A DNA stretch of 19,915 nucleotides from JANXYW01 sp964458665. Lineage in GTDB: Bacteria > Chloroflexota > Dehalococcoidia > DSTF01 > JACRBR01. The DNA is taken from positions 1 through 19,915 of the forward strand of contig CAYWOO010000063.1 of assembly GCA_964458665.1 (NCBI GenBank), given 5' to 3'. The notes beneath the pieces are model-generated. The model had not been told where the DNA came from, searched no databases, and saw only the letters and a list, made by a program, of their open reading frames with translations. The position numbers were made by a program, and so were the translations under genes. Shown here one piece after another: positions 7,042-13,527 of this stretch. Every line of letters starts with the position of its first letter. Position 1 is the first letter of the stretch.

Positions 7042-7557
7042 CTATCGGATACCGCTGTCGTAGACGATCTGAACGGCCGTGATCCGTCCGGCGACGACGG
7101 CGATGGTCTGCTCCACAGCGGTTGGCGGCGTGCCCTTGTGCTGCGGGATGAGCGTGTACGTGCCTGGCGGAAGCAGCACGCGAAAGCGGCCATCCGCTCC
7201 CGAGGCGACGCCTGCAACCCGATTTCCCGCCTTATCCAACACGACGATATCGGCCGGATACGGGCGATCGGGGCAGGGACTTTCGATCCGCTGAACCGGG
7301 CACGTCGGCCCGATGGTCACAACTCCTTCGATGCCCGACTCGTCAGCGGGCGCGATCGTCGCGGCAGGGAGAGGCGTGGCGGTGGCATGGATGGGCGTCG
7401 CTGTAGCGTGCTCAGGTGTTGCCCTCGGCGTCCCTTCGGATGTTGAAGCGGTCGCCGTCGGCTTCGACGCCGTGGCCGTCGGTGTCGCAGCATTGTCGCC
7501 GCATGCCGTGATGACGACTGCTGCGGCTAACGCGACCGCGACGAAATAGACGCTCAT
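7042..7557 (-). CDS. Small lipoprotein with carboxypeptidase-regulatory-like domain
   Basis: A 171-residue exported protein. Signal peptide 1-18 ends in lipobox VITAC, giving lipidated Cys19. Residues 22-70 are a Thr/Pro/Ala-rich linker with repeated ATATP-like units. Residues 75-171 (ESGIEGVVTIGP... GNRVAGVASGADGRFRVLLPPGTYTLIPQ) resemble the CarboxypepD_reg-like/transthyretin-like beta-sandwich found in many surface lipoproteins. Two cysteines (in PTCPV and SPCPD) may form a disulfide. A strong AGGAGG (minus strand; plus 7566-7571) sits 8 nt before ATG 7557. It is divergent from aspS. The specific role is unknown. Confidence 0.82.
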   Translation of the reverse strand: MSVYFVAVALAAAVVITACGDNAATPTATASKPTATASTSEGTPRATPEHATATPIHATATPLPAATIAPADESGIEGVVTIGPTCPVQRIESPCPDRPYPADIVVLDKAGNRVAGVASGADGRFRVLLPPGTYTLIPQHKGTPPTAVEQTIAVVAGRITAVQIVYDSGIR

Positions 7558-7613
7558 CGGTCATGCCTCCTGTGCCAGTATGACGTCAGCGGCGGTATGG
7601 AGGTTCCCGCCTC

Positions 7614-7653
7614 CCGCTTTCCGCTTTCAGCGTCCGCTTTCAGCGTCCGCTTC
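7614..7653 (+). repeat. CCGCTTT / 13-bp tandem repeats upstream of aspS
   Basis: CCGCTTT is at 7614 and 7621 and the 13-mer CCGCTTTCAGCGT is at 7621-7633 and 7634-7646. A partial unit follows at 7647. It runs up to and partly into the proposed aspS -35. Confidence 0.7.
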
Positions 7654-7679
7654 TCACCTCCGTCCACCCCCGCTACAAT
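7651..7679 (+). promoter_or_regulatory. Probable aspS promoter
   Basis: -35 TTCTCA (7651-7656), 17-bp spacer, -10 TACAAT (7674-7679). The start of transcription would lie about 25 nt before the aspS ATG. The -10 is strong and the -35 weak. Confidence 0.55.
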
Positions 7680-7710
7680 GCGGCATCCAACGCCAACGGC
7701 AGGAGCGGAT

Positions 7711-9525
7711 ATGTACAAGACCGACTATTGCGGCGACCTTCGCGCATCCGACGAGGGCAAGGGCGTGGTTCTGGCCGGCTGGGTACACCGGCGGCGGGAT
7801 CATGGCGGCCTCATCTTCGTCGATCTGCGGGATAGCCGCGGCATCATGCAGGTCGTCTTTGCGCCCGAGGAAGCCGCCGCGCATGCCGTCGCCAGCGAAG
7901 CGCGCGGTGAATATGTGCTGCGCGTTACCGGCAAGGTGCAGCGCCGCCGCGCCGGTACCGAGAACCCGAAGATGCCGACCGGCGAGATCGAGCTGCGCGC
8001 AACGGCCGCCGAGATCTTGAACACGGCAAAGACGCCGCCGTTCTACATCAACGAAGAGTCGGATGTGGACGAGCAACTCCGCCTCAAGTACCGCTACCTC
8101 GACCTGCGCCGCGAGCGCATGCACAACAACATGGTGATCCGCGCCAGCGTCGTGAAGTACATCCGCGACTTTCTCACCGACCGCGACTTCATCGAAATCG
8201 AGACGCCCGTGCTGGCAAATCCTACGCCTGAAGGCGCGCGCGACTACCTCGTGCCCAGCCGCGTGCATCCCGGCAACTTCTACGCGCTCCCGCAGTCGCC
8301 GCAGCAGTTCAAGCAGCTACTGATGGTCGCCGGCTTCGAGCGGTATTTCCAGATCGCCCGCTGCTATCGTGACGAGGACCTGCGCGCGGATCGCCAGCCG
8401 GAGTTCACGCAGCTCGATCTCGAAATGAGCTTCGTCGAGCAGAACGACATCCTCGACCTTATGGAGCAGCTGTACAACGGCATCGCAGCCGCCGTGCGAC
8501 CCGATCTGAACGTACCCCAGCCGTGGCCGCGCATCACGTACGCCGAGTCGATGCGCCGCTTCGGCACCGACAAGCCCGACCTGCGCTTCGGGCTTGAACT
8601 CTTCGATTTCACGAACGCCGTCCGTGGTACCGAGTTCGTTGTCTTCAAGAGCGCCGTCGACAGCGGCGGCAGCGTCGAGGGCATCTGCGTGCCCGGCGGT
8701 GCGGAGTTCTCGCGCAAGGAGATCGACGCACTCACCGAGACCGCGAAGCAGCTTGGGGCGAAGGGCCTCGTCACCATCGCCTTCAGCACGGCGCCGGATA
8801 CCGCGACCGAGGAGAACGTGAAGGCTCCTGCGCTCAAGTTTCTCGGCATCGAGATGGTGCGCTCGCTCGGCCGCCTGGCCGGCGCCGCGGCAGGCGACTT
8901 GCTGCTGATGGTCGCGGGCCAGGGCGGCCTTCGCTCGCTCGACCCGGGCTCGGAGGCTCGCGTCAAGCCGGCGCTCGATGCGCTGCGCCGCAGCGTCGCG
9001 GCGAAGCTGGACCTGATTGACCGCAACACGCTCGGCTTCGCCTTCGTCGTCGACTTCCCGATGTTCGAGTGGGACGAGGACAGCGAACGCTGGAGTGCCA
9101 AGCACCACCTCTTCACGTCGTGCATGCAGGAGGATCTCGGCATCCTGGAGTCCGACCCCGGAGCGGCCCGCAGCAACGCGTACGACATCACCTGCAACGG
9201 CTGGGAGATCGGCAGCGGCAGCATCCGGATCCATCAGCGCGGCGTCCAGGAGCGCGTGCTCAAGCTGCTCGGCATCACCGAGGCTGAGGCGCGCGAGAAG
9301 TTCGGCCACATGCTGGATGCGTTCGAGTACGGCGCGCCGCCGCATGGCGGATTTGCGCCGGGCATCGACCGCACGGTCGCTCTCTTCGCCCAGGAGAGCG
9401 ACATCCGGGAAGTGATCGCCTTCCCGAAAACCAAGAGCGCCACGGACCTGATGACCGGCGCACCCTCGCCCGTCGATCAGAGCGCGCTCGATGTCGTCGG
9501 GCTGACGCTCAAGCAGCGCGTCTAG
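7711..9525 (+). CDS. aspS: Aspartate--tRNA ligase
   Basis: A 604-residue bacterial-type class IIb aminoacyl-tRNA synthetase that charges tRNA-Asp. An N-terminal OB-fold anticodon-binding domain (about 1-105) contains GWVHRRRDHGGLIFVDLRD. The class II core follows: motif 1 near IEIETP, then ALPQSPQQFKQLLMVAG, motif 2 ARCYRDEDLRADRQPEFTQL and motif 3 FAPGIDRTVALF. A GAD-type insert lies around 290-430. The open frame extends upstream to 7597, but ATG 7711 matches the family start and has AGGAG at 7701-7705. Whether it also charges tRNA-Asn cannot be judged here. It is monocistronic, with a likely promoter at 7651-7679. Confidence 0.97.
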   Translation: MYKTDYCGDLRASDEGKGVVLAGWVHRRRDHGGLIFVDLRDSRGIMQVVFAPEEAAAHAVASEARGEYVLRVTGKVQRRRAGTENPKMPTGEIELRATAAEILNTAKTPPFYINEESDVDEQLRLKYRYLDLRRERMHNNMVIRASVVKYIRDFLTDRDFIEIETPVLANPTPEGARDYLVPSRVHPGNFYALPQSPQQFKQLLMVAGFERYFQIARCYRDEDLRADRQPEFTQLDLEMSFVEQNDILDLMEQLYNGIAAAVRPDLNVPQPWPRITYAESMRRFGTDKPDLRFGLELFDFTNAVRGTEFVVFKSAVDSGGSVEGICVPGGAEFSRKEIDALTETAKQLGAKGLVTIAFSTAPDTATEENVKAPALKFLGIEMVRSLGRLAGAAAGDLLLMVAGQGGLRSLDPGSEARVKPALDALRRSVAAKLDLIDRNTLGFAFVVDFPMFEWDEDSERWSAKHHLFTSCMQEDLGILESDPGAARSNAYDITCNGWEIGSGSIRIHQRGVQERVLKLLGITEAEAREKFGHMLDAFEYGAPPHGGFAPGIDRTVALFAQESDIREVIAFPKTKSATDLMTGAPSPVDQSALDVVGLTLKQRV

Positions 9526-9610
9526 GCTTGCTGCCTAGCGCGCGTGTCAAATGGGCTCGTGCGGATCGGCTGCCGATGTCGCGCGCTGCGCTCTTGGCCG
9601 GTGTACGGCA

Positions 9611-9654
9611 AGCTCTCGCGGACGTCGGCGCCGTTGGTCGCGAGCGTGAGAGCT
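9611..9654. other. Imperfect hairpin between convergent aspS and merR-like genes
   Basis: AGCTCTC (9611-9617) pairs with GAGAGCT (9648-9654), and CTCGCG (9615-9620) with CGCGAG (9639-9644); the two pairings overlap. There is no T-tract. It may end transcripts from either side. Otherwise 9526-9655 shows nothing. Confidence 0.3.
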
Positions 9655-9655
9655 G

Positions 9656-10087
9656 CTATGGACGACGTCTCGCGCGAGCCACCAAGTCCACGCACTCACA
9701 CGGCATGACGCCGGGGATGGAAGATCGTCTGGGACCCATCTTCGTGAGGCCTTCGCGGAGCGCTGCCAGCTCCCGACTCGTATAGCGCAGGGTCCTAAGA
9801 CGCTCATCGAGTTGGTGAGCCGTCTCTTTCACCGAGGCGAGAATGGCGCTTCGCAGATCGCCGCACGTTCCGTCGTGGGCGAGCTTTACCATGACCGCGA
9901 CTTCGGACAGCGGGACCCCAAGATCCTTCAGACCTTTCGCGAAGCGCAGGGCACCCACGTGCCGCTCCGTATAGTCCCGATAGCCGTTCGCGCCCCGGCC
10001 GGGATCGCGGACAACGCCGCGGCGCTCGTAGTACCGGATCGTATCCGCGGGGAGCCCGCTCGCCTTCGACGCGTCGCTGATGTTCAC
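9656..10087 (-). CDS. MerR family metal-responsive regulator
   Basis: A 143-residue MerR-family activator. The winged HTH (1-70) has the signature ASGLPADTIRYYERRGVV and ANGYRDYTERHVGALRFAKGLKDLG. A long dimerisation helix (about 75-115) follows. Cys75 (DGTCGDLR) lies where divalent-metal sensors such as ZntR and MerR carry their first Cys, and a CxC (Cys130, Cys132) is near the C-terminus, so a thiophilic or divalent metal is the likely signal. The start is taken as GTG 10087 (VNISDASKASG), the usual family N-terminus; the open frame continues upstream to 10222 but would cover the promoter. It is divergent from the selenoprotein cassette and abuts the operator at 10092-10122. Confidence 0.9.
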   Translation of the reverse strand: MNISDASKASGLPADTIRYYERRGVVRDPGRGANGYRDYTERHVGALRFAKGLKDLGVPLSEVAVMVKLAHDGTCGDLRSAILASVKETAHQLDERLRTLRYTSRELAALREGLTKMGPRRSSIPGVMPCECVDLVARARRRP

Positions 10088-10091
10088 GACC

Positions 10092-10122
10092 TTGACCTTG
10101 GAGTAACTCCAACCCTTACCGT
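10092..10122 (+). promoter_or_regulatory. MerR-type promoter/operator with 19-bp spacer
   Basis: -35 TTGACC (10092-10097), -10 TACCGT (10117-10122), spacer 19 bp instead of 17. The spacer begins with the perfect 7-1-7 dyad TTGGAGTAACTCCAA (10098-10112). Overlong spacers with a dyad between the hexamers are the hallmark of promoters remodelled by MerR-family activators. It drives the three-gene cassette to the right. Layout and half-sites resemble those recalled for ZntR-type operators. Confidence 0.85.
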
Positions 10123-10143
10123 GGAATTGTAGGAGGTCCGGCC

Positions 10144-10482
10144 ACGCAGATCGAGTTGCTTTGGTTTGACGGCTGCCCCAATCATGGACGCGCCCGCGCC
10201 ATCGTCGAGCAGGTGCTCGCATCGCGGGGGCTGGACAGCGCGCTCATCGAGTCCATCCGGGTCGATGAGGTGACCGCCCTCGATGCGAGGTTTCCGGGAT
10301 CGCCAACGATCCGAGTCGACGGGCGGGACGTCGAGCCGGACTTTCGAGATCTGGGCAGCTACGCGTTGAGCTGTCGCGTGTACGCCACCTCAGAAGGGCT
10401 ACGCGGCCAACCTGAGACGATGTGGATTGAACGGGCCATCGATCATGCCTTGGCGGGCGAGAGACCATGCGGTCCCGGTTGA
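10144..10482 (+). CDS. Small thioredoxin-like protein, (seleno)protein-type family, Cys form
   Basis: A 112-residue cytoplasmic protein with a thioredoxin-like pattern: strand QIELLWFDGCPNHGRA, a helix, then FPGSPTIRVDGRDVEP (the cis-Pro and strand region), then SCRVY. The active-site Cys is in DGCPNH; relatives are often near mercury or other metal genes, and some carry selenocysteine at this Cys. No ATG/GTG/TTG matches the expected N-terminus. TTG 10156 would delete the first strand, whereas ACG 10144 lies 7 nt after a perfect AGGAGG (10131-10136). I therefore place the start at ACG; an ATG-to-ACG sequence error is the alternative. It is the first gene of the MerR-controlled cassette. Confidence 0.78.
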   Translation, partial: TQIELLWFDGCPNHGRARAIVEQVLASRGLDSALIESIRVDEVTALDARFPGSPTIRVDGRDVEPDFRDLGSYALSCRVYATSEGLRGQPETMWIERAIDHALAGERPCGPG

Positions 10483-10538
10483 GAAGTCGGCGCGCCAGGA
10501 TTCTGGCCGCCCACCACGACATCTACGAGGAGCCGAGC

Positions 10539-10832
10539 ATGACTCAAGGGACACGCACCACGCGCGGTGCCCTCACCGGAGCATTCGCGGCACTGGCCAT
10601 GAGCGTGGTGTGTCTCGCGTGCGTTCTGCCGGGTATCGGTGCGATCGTTGGCTTCTCCGTGTTGGTGACTGTGGCGGGCGGCATCGCAGAAGACGGCGTG
10701 CTGCTCGCGTGGGGCATCGCGGCATTGATGATCGCTCTTGCACTGGGCGCCTTCGTTCTGACCGCGGGGCGCCGCGGCCAACCCGCCCGCGCGACTGACG
10801 AAGTCGGTTCGGCGGCCGGGTCCAAGGACTGA
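10539..10832 (+). CDS. Small membrane protein with CxxC, possible metal transporter
   Basis: A 97-residue protein with two hydrophobic stretches (about 11-47 and 53-77) and a hydrophilic C-terminal tail. Cys25 and Cys28 (VVCLACVLPG) lie within the first segment, next to Leu-Pro, recalling the paired-Cys transmembrane helix of MerT/MerF mercury transporters, though overall similarity is not clear. ATG 10539 is chosen because AGGAG (10528-10532) is 6 nt upstream; an in-frame ATG at 10467 would overlap the previous gene and lacks such a site. The next gene starts 9 bp after its stop. Metal or thiol-substrate transport is an inference from context. Confidence 0.68.
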   Translation: MTQGTRTTRGALTGAFAALAMSVVCLACVLPGIGAIVGFSVLVTVAGGIAEDGVLLAWGIAALMIALALGAFVLTAGRRGQPARATDEVGSAAGSKD

Positions 10833-10841
10833 GGAGCGAAC

Positions 10842-11423
10842 ATGAGAACGACGATTATCGAAGAGGTCCGGGCGCGGTTCAACGATACGAAGGGCTGCGT
10901 CCGCGTTATCGCCTTTCTCTCCCCAACCTGAGAAAGGTGTCGCTACGGACAAGGCATCGTCCGGGCGCTGTTCGAGGAGTTCCCCGACAACAACCTTACT
11001 GGCTTCATCATCTGGGTGCCCATGCTTCCGGGCGACAGCGTGGACACCGCCAGGATCGAGCAAGATGTTATCACCGATCGGCGAGTGCGGTGCTGGTTCG
11101 ATGCCGACAAGGCGGCCGCGGACGCCTGGTCGTCCTTCATCGGACTTCCCGTGACGACCTGGGATGTGTACGCCGTCTATGACGAAGCAGCCGCCTGGTC
11201 GAGCGCCGCACCACCGTCGCCGCGGATCTGGATGCATCAATTGAACGCCACTCCTGCGACGAATCCCGTTGACCGCCTTGAGCCTGCAAAGTTGGCGCGG
11301 GAGTGGCTCCGCTTGCTGGGCGAGGACGAAAGCCAGTACACCGAGCTGGCTATGAAGCTCCAGGCGAAGGGTCAAGCCGTCTCCGAGCGGAATACTTCGG
11401 CCCCGTCGGGCCTCGACGGCTAA
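10842..11423 (+). CDS. Thioredoxin-like selenoprotein with in-frame TGA (Sec30)
   Basis: ATG 10842 has AGGAG at 10832-10836. The frame reads 29 codons to FLSPT, meets TGA (10929-10931), and continues in the same frame for 163 codons to TAA at 11423. After the TGA come ERCRYGQGIVRALFEEFP, FIIWVPMLPGD, TTWDVYAVYDE and IWMHQLN. I recognise these as conserved segments of a thioredoxin-like family in which the TGA position is Cys: FLSPT-C-xx-C. Here it gives U30-E-R-C33, a selenylsulfide-type redox motif. A SECIS-like hairpin follows. The protein is 193 residues with no signal peptide. It is last in the MerR-controlled cassette, so a reductase role in metal or thiol stress is likely. A Cys-to-stop error or pseudogene is the alternative; standard gene callers would report only a fragment. 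Confidence 0.82.
10929..10931 (+). other. In-frame TGA, proposed selenocysteine codon
   Basis: Codon 30 of the 10842-11423 gene, placed at the first position of a UxxC redox motif directly after FLSPT. Both flanks read as one continuous thioredoxin-like protein. Confidence 0.8.
10941..10967 (+). promoter_or_regulatory. SECIS-like stem-loop
   Basis: Beginning 10 nt after the TGA, CGCU-(A bulge)-CGGAC (10941-10950) pairs with GUCCG-GGCG (10959-10967): nine pairs including one U-G wobble. The 8-nt loop AAGGCAUC can close an extra A-U to expose GGCA. The GG is at +22/+23 from the TGA, close to the +19/+20 GG in E. coli fdhF as I recall it. This would be the SelB recruitment signal. Confidence 0.7.
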
Positions 11424-11425
11424 AC

Positions 11426-11443
11426 GCAGGAACAAAATCCTGC
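11426..11443 (+). terminator. Hairpin after the selenoprotein gene
   Basis: GCAGGA (11426-11431), loop ACAAAA, TCCTGC (11438-11443). It begins 3 nt after the stop at 11423. There is no T-tract, so termination efficiency is doubtful. The rest of the gap to 11520 shows nothing. Confidence 0.4.
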
Positions 11444-11520
11444 CCGCTCGCAGCGGTCCAGCATCGATGGCGGCGACAGCCCCGCGGAACGTGAAGCGCT
11501 GGGAGCTTATTGGGCGCGCC

Positions 11521-13155
11521 TTACTCCACTCTTGTCGCGATATACCACTGATGGACGTTTGCAAAGCGCGCGGCCGGCGTGAAGAGCAGCGTCTCGCTGA
11601 AGCCGTGTGTCCGCGAACTCTGCGCGTACGTGGACGTCGGGGCAAACAGCGGGATCGCCGGCATCGCCGGAATCAGATACCCCGCGAACAGTTCGTACAG
11701 GTCTTTGCGGCGTGCCGGGTCGGTGGTCTGGCGGCCGCGCTGTAGCACATCGTCGATCCGCTGATCGATGTGATCCGCCAGGTTGCGCCCGGGCGGCGCG
11801 ATCTGGCTACTGTGCCAGAACGGGTAGGGATCCGGATCGGGCCCGGGATCCACAGCCACGAGCGCGGCCTGGAAGTTTCGCGGCAAGAGCACATCGTCGA
11901 TGTACGAGCCCGCATCGAGCGGCTGCACCTGCACCTCGGCGCCGATGGCCCGCCATTGGCCGGCGATGCTCTCCGCCAGTGCGATGCGCTGAGGATCGTT
12001 CGTCGTCGACAGCGTGAACGACAGGCGCGCCGCATCCGTCCTGCGGATGCCGTCGCGCCCCCGGGACCACCCCGCCAGTTCGAGGGAACGCGCCGCCGCG
12101 CCGGGGTCGAACGCGGGCAGTGTGACATCCGTATGCGCCCATGATTGGCTCGGAATGCCCACACCCGCGGCCACACCGGCGCCATCCGCTACGTCATCGA
12201 TCAGCGATTGCACGTTGATCGCCTGCATGAGGGCCCGGCGGACGTTTGTCTGTAGGAACTGCGCGGCACGCGCGTCCAGATAGATCGTGAAGTAGGAAGT
12301 CGCCGTCAACTGGTGAGGCGCAATCCCCTGGTCGCCCCTCACGATCTCCGCCAATGCAGGTTGGGCATCCGCCCGGAACAGGACGCCGTCGACACTGTGG
12401 GCGCGCAGCGCCGCGGCAAGCGATGTCGCGTCGGAGTAGACACGAAACTCGAGTGTCGAGATGAGCGGTGGCCCCAGATAGTAGGTCGGGTTCGACGCCA
12501 GTTCGATGCCGTCGCTGGTCTGGCCCGCGAACATGTACGGTCCAGTGCCAACGGGCCGCGCGTTGAACGGCGCGTTGAAGAGCTGGTTCGGTTCGAGGCC
12601 CTGGAGCAGGTGACGCGGCAAGATGCCGACCGACAGATATGTCAGGAACGGCGCGTACGTCTGCTCCAGCTTGAACTCGACCGTGAGCGGGTCGCGCGCG
12701 CTGATCACCACCCCTTGCATGAGGTGGGAGAGCACCGCGTCTCCCTTGAACCCGGGGTCGGCGATCGCGCGGAACGTGAATAAGACATCCTCAGCGTCGA
12801 ACGGCGTGCCGTCATGCCACTCGACGCCGTCGCGGAGATGGAAGACGTAGTTCTGTCCGTTGTTGCTCACCTCCCATCGCTCGGCGAGGTCGGGCTCAGG
12901 AGTCCCATCCGGGCGCAGCCGCACCAGCCCGCTGAACACGAGCGCCGCCACATCGGCGTCTGTCTGGTTGGTTCCGGCGAAGAGCGGGTTGATCCGTTCG
13001 GGCGCCCGCAACACGCCCTCAACGTAATGGCCGCCGCTTGCCGGCACGGCCTCGCCTCGGGGATTCGCCAAGATCGCGTAGCAGAAGACGGCGATCGCGA
13101 GACCGCCGATCACTAGAGCCGCGAAAAAGGGCCATCGGGTTTGGGTGAGCGGCAC
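11521..13155 (-). CDS. Peptide-type ABC transporter substrate-binding protein (family 5)
   Basis: A 544-residue extracytoplasmic solute-binding protein of the oligopeptide/dipeptide/nickel family (SBP_bac_5). An N-terminal hydrophobic helix (about 9-30) has no convincing lipobox, so it is probably a signal anchor. Family segments include LRAPERINPLFAGTN, GLVRLRPDGTPEPDLAERWE, FHLRDGVEWHDGTPFDAEDV and RPVGTGPYMF. The C-terminal YIPFAPTxx-like part is IPAMPAIPLFAPT. Start GTG 13155 has GAGGG 8 nt upstream. It follows secG by 33 bp on the same strand and is probably co-transcribed. No permease or ATPase genes are adjacent, so it is an orphan binding protein whose ligand is unknown. Confidence 0.92.
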   Translation of the reverse strand: MPLTQTRWPFFAALVIGGLAIAVFCYAILANPRGEAVPASGGHYVEGVLRAPERINPLFAGTNQTDADVAALVFSGLVRLRPDGTPEPDLAERWEVSNNGQNYVFHLRDGVEWHDGTPFDAEDVLFTFRAIADPGFKGDAVLSHLMQGVVISARDPLTVEFKLEQTYAPFLTYLSVGILPRHLLQGLEPNQLFNAPFNARPVGTGPYMFAGQTSDGIELASNPTYYLGPPLISTLEFRVYSDATSLAAALRAHSVDGVLFRADAQPALAEIVRGDQGIAPHQLTATSYFTIYLDARAAQFLQTNVRRALMQAINVQSLIDDVADGAGVAAGVGIPSQSWAHTDVTLPAFDPGAAARSLELAGWSRGRDGIRRTDAARLSFTLSTTNDPQRIALAESIAGQWRAIGAEVQVQPLDAGSYIDDVLLPRNFQAALVAVDPGPDPDPYPFWHSSQIAPPGRNLADHIDQRIDDVLQRGRQTTDPARRKDLYELFAGYLIPAMPAIPLFAPTSTYAQSSRTHGFSETLLFTPAARFANVHQWYIATRVE

Positions 13156-13188
13156 CTCAGCGGCCCTCTGCGAAAAGCTCGCGCCGAA

Positions 13189-13422
13189 TCAGGCGAGTTT
13201 GGCGCGCACACCCCACGCGGCGACGATAAGGAAGAGGATCGCAATCACGATCGTCAGTTGAAACAACGTCTTCTCGACGCCGCGCCGCGTCCGAAAACTG
13301 CCGCTTGTGCCTCCGCCGAGCGCGGAGCCGATGCCGGAGCCCTTCGCCTGGAGCAGGATCACCACGCTGAGCAGGATCGACACCAGAATCTGCGCGATGT
13401 AGATATAGTCTTCGAAATTCAC
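13189..13422 (-). CDS. secG: Preprotein translocase subunit SecG
   Basis: A 77-residue inner-membrane protein with two transmembrane helices (about 8-28 and 52-72) joined by the conserved loop LLQAKGSGIGSALGGG and a Ser/Phe/Arg segment, the standard SecG layout. It assists SecYE in protein export. Start GTG 13422 gives the usual short N-terminus and has AAAGGTG 6 nt upstream. The solute-binding-protein gene follows after 33 bp. A promoter lies at 13449-13477. Confidence 0.93.
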   Translation of the reverse strand: MNFEDYIYIAQILVSILLSVVILLQAKGSGIGSALGGGTSGSFRTRRGVEKTLFQLTIVIAILFLIVAAWGVRAKLA

Positions 13423-13448
13423 GGACGCACCTTTCTGACAACCGCAGT

Positions 13449-13477
13449 ATTAAAGCACATTCGGACCGGCAACCCAA
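13449..13477 (-). promoter_or_regulatory. Probable secG promoter
   Basis: On the minus strand: -35 TTGGGT (plus 13472-13477), 17-bp spacer, extended -10 TGC-TTTAAT (hexamer at plus 13449-13454). It precedes secG and could also serve the solute-binding-protein gene. Confidence 0.5.
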
Positions 13478-13527
13478 TCGGAGCTTGACCCATGGTTCGG
13501 ACCGCGAGGTGGTGCCGGCCGTCGCCC

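Noticed and set aside
7581..7588. TGACGTCA palindrome between the lipoprotein gene and aspS
   Set aside because: An 8-bp palindrome alone is expected by chance in 20 kb and matches no known bacterial operator here.
10088..10222. 45-residue N-terminal extension of the MerR-like regulator
   Set aside because: It covers the operator and the start of the divergent gene. The family begins at VNISDASKASG.
10156..10482. TTG 10156 as start of the thioredoxin-like gene
   Set aside because: It removes the first beta strand and lies 19 nt after the strong AGGAGG, too far for initiation.
11016..11423. Separate 135-residue ORF starting at ATG 11016
   Set aside because: It has no Shine-Dalgarno, begins in the middle of a conserved strand (WVPMLPGD), and is in frame with the TGA-interrupted gene starting at 10842. 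Readthrough explains it better.
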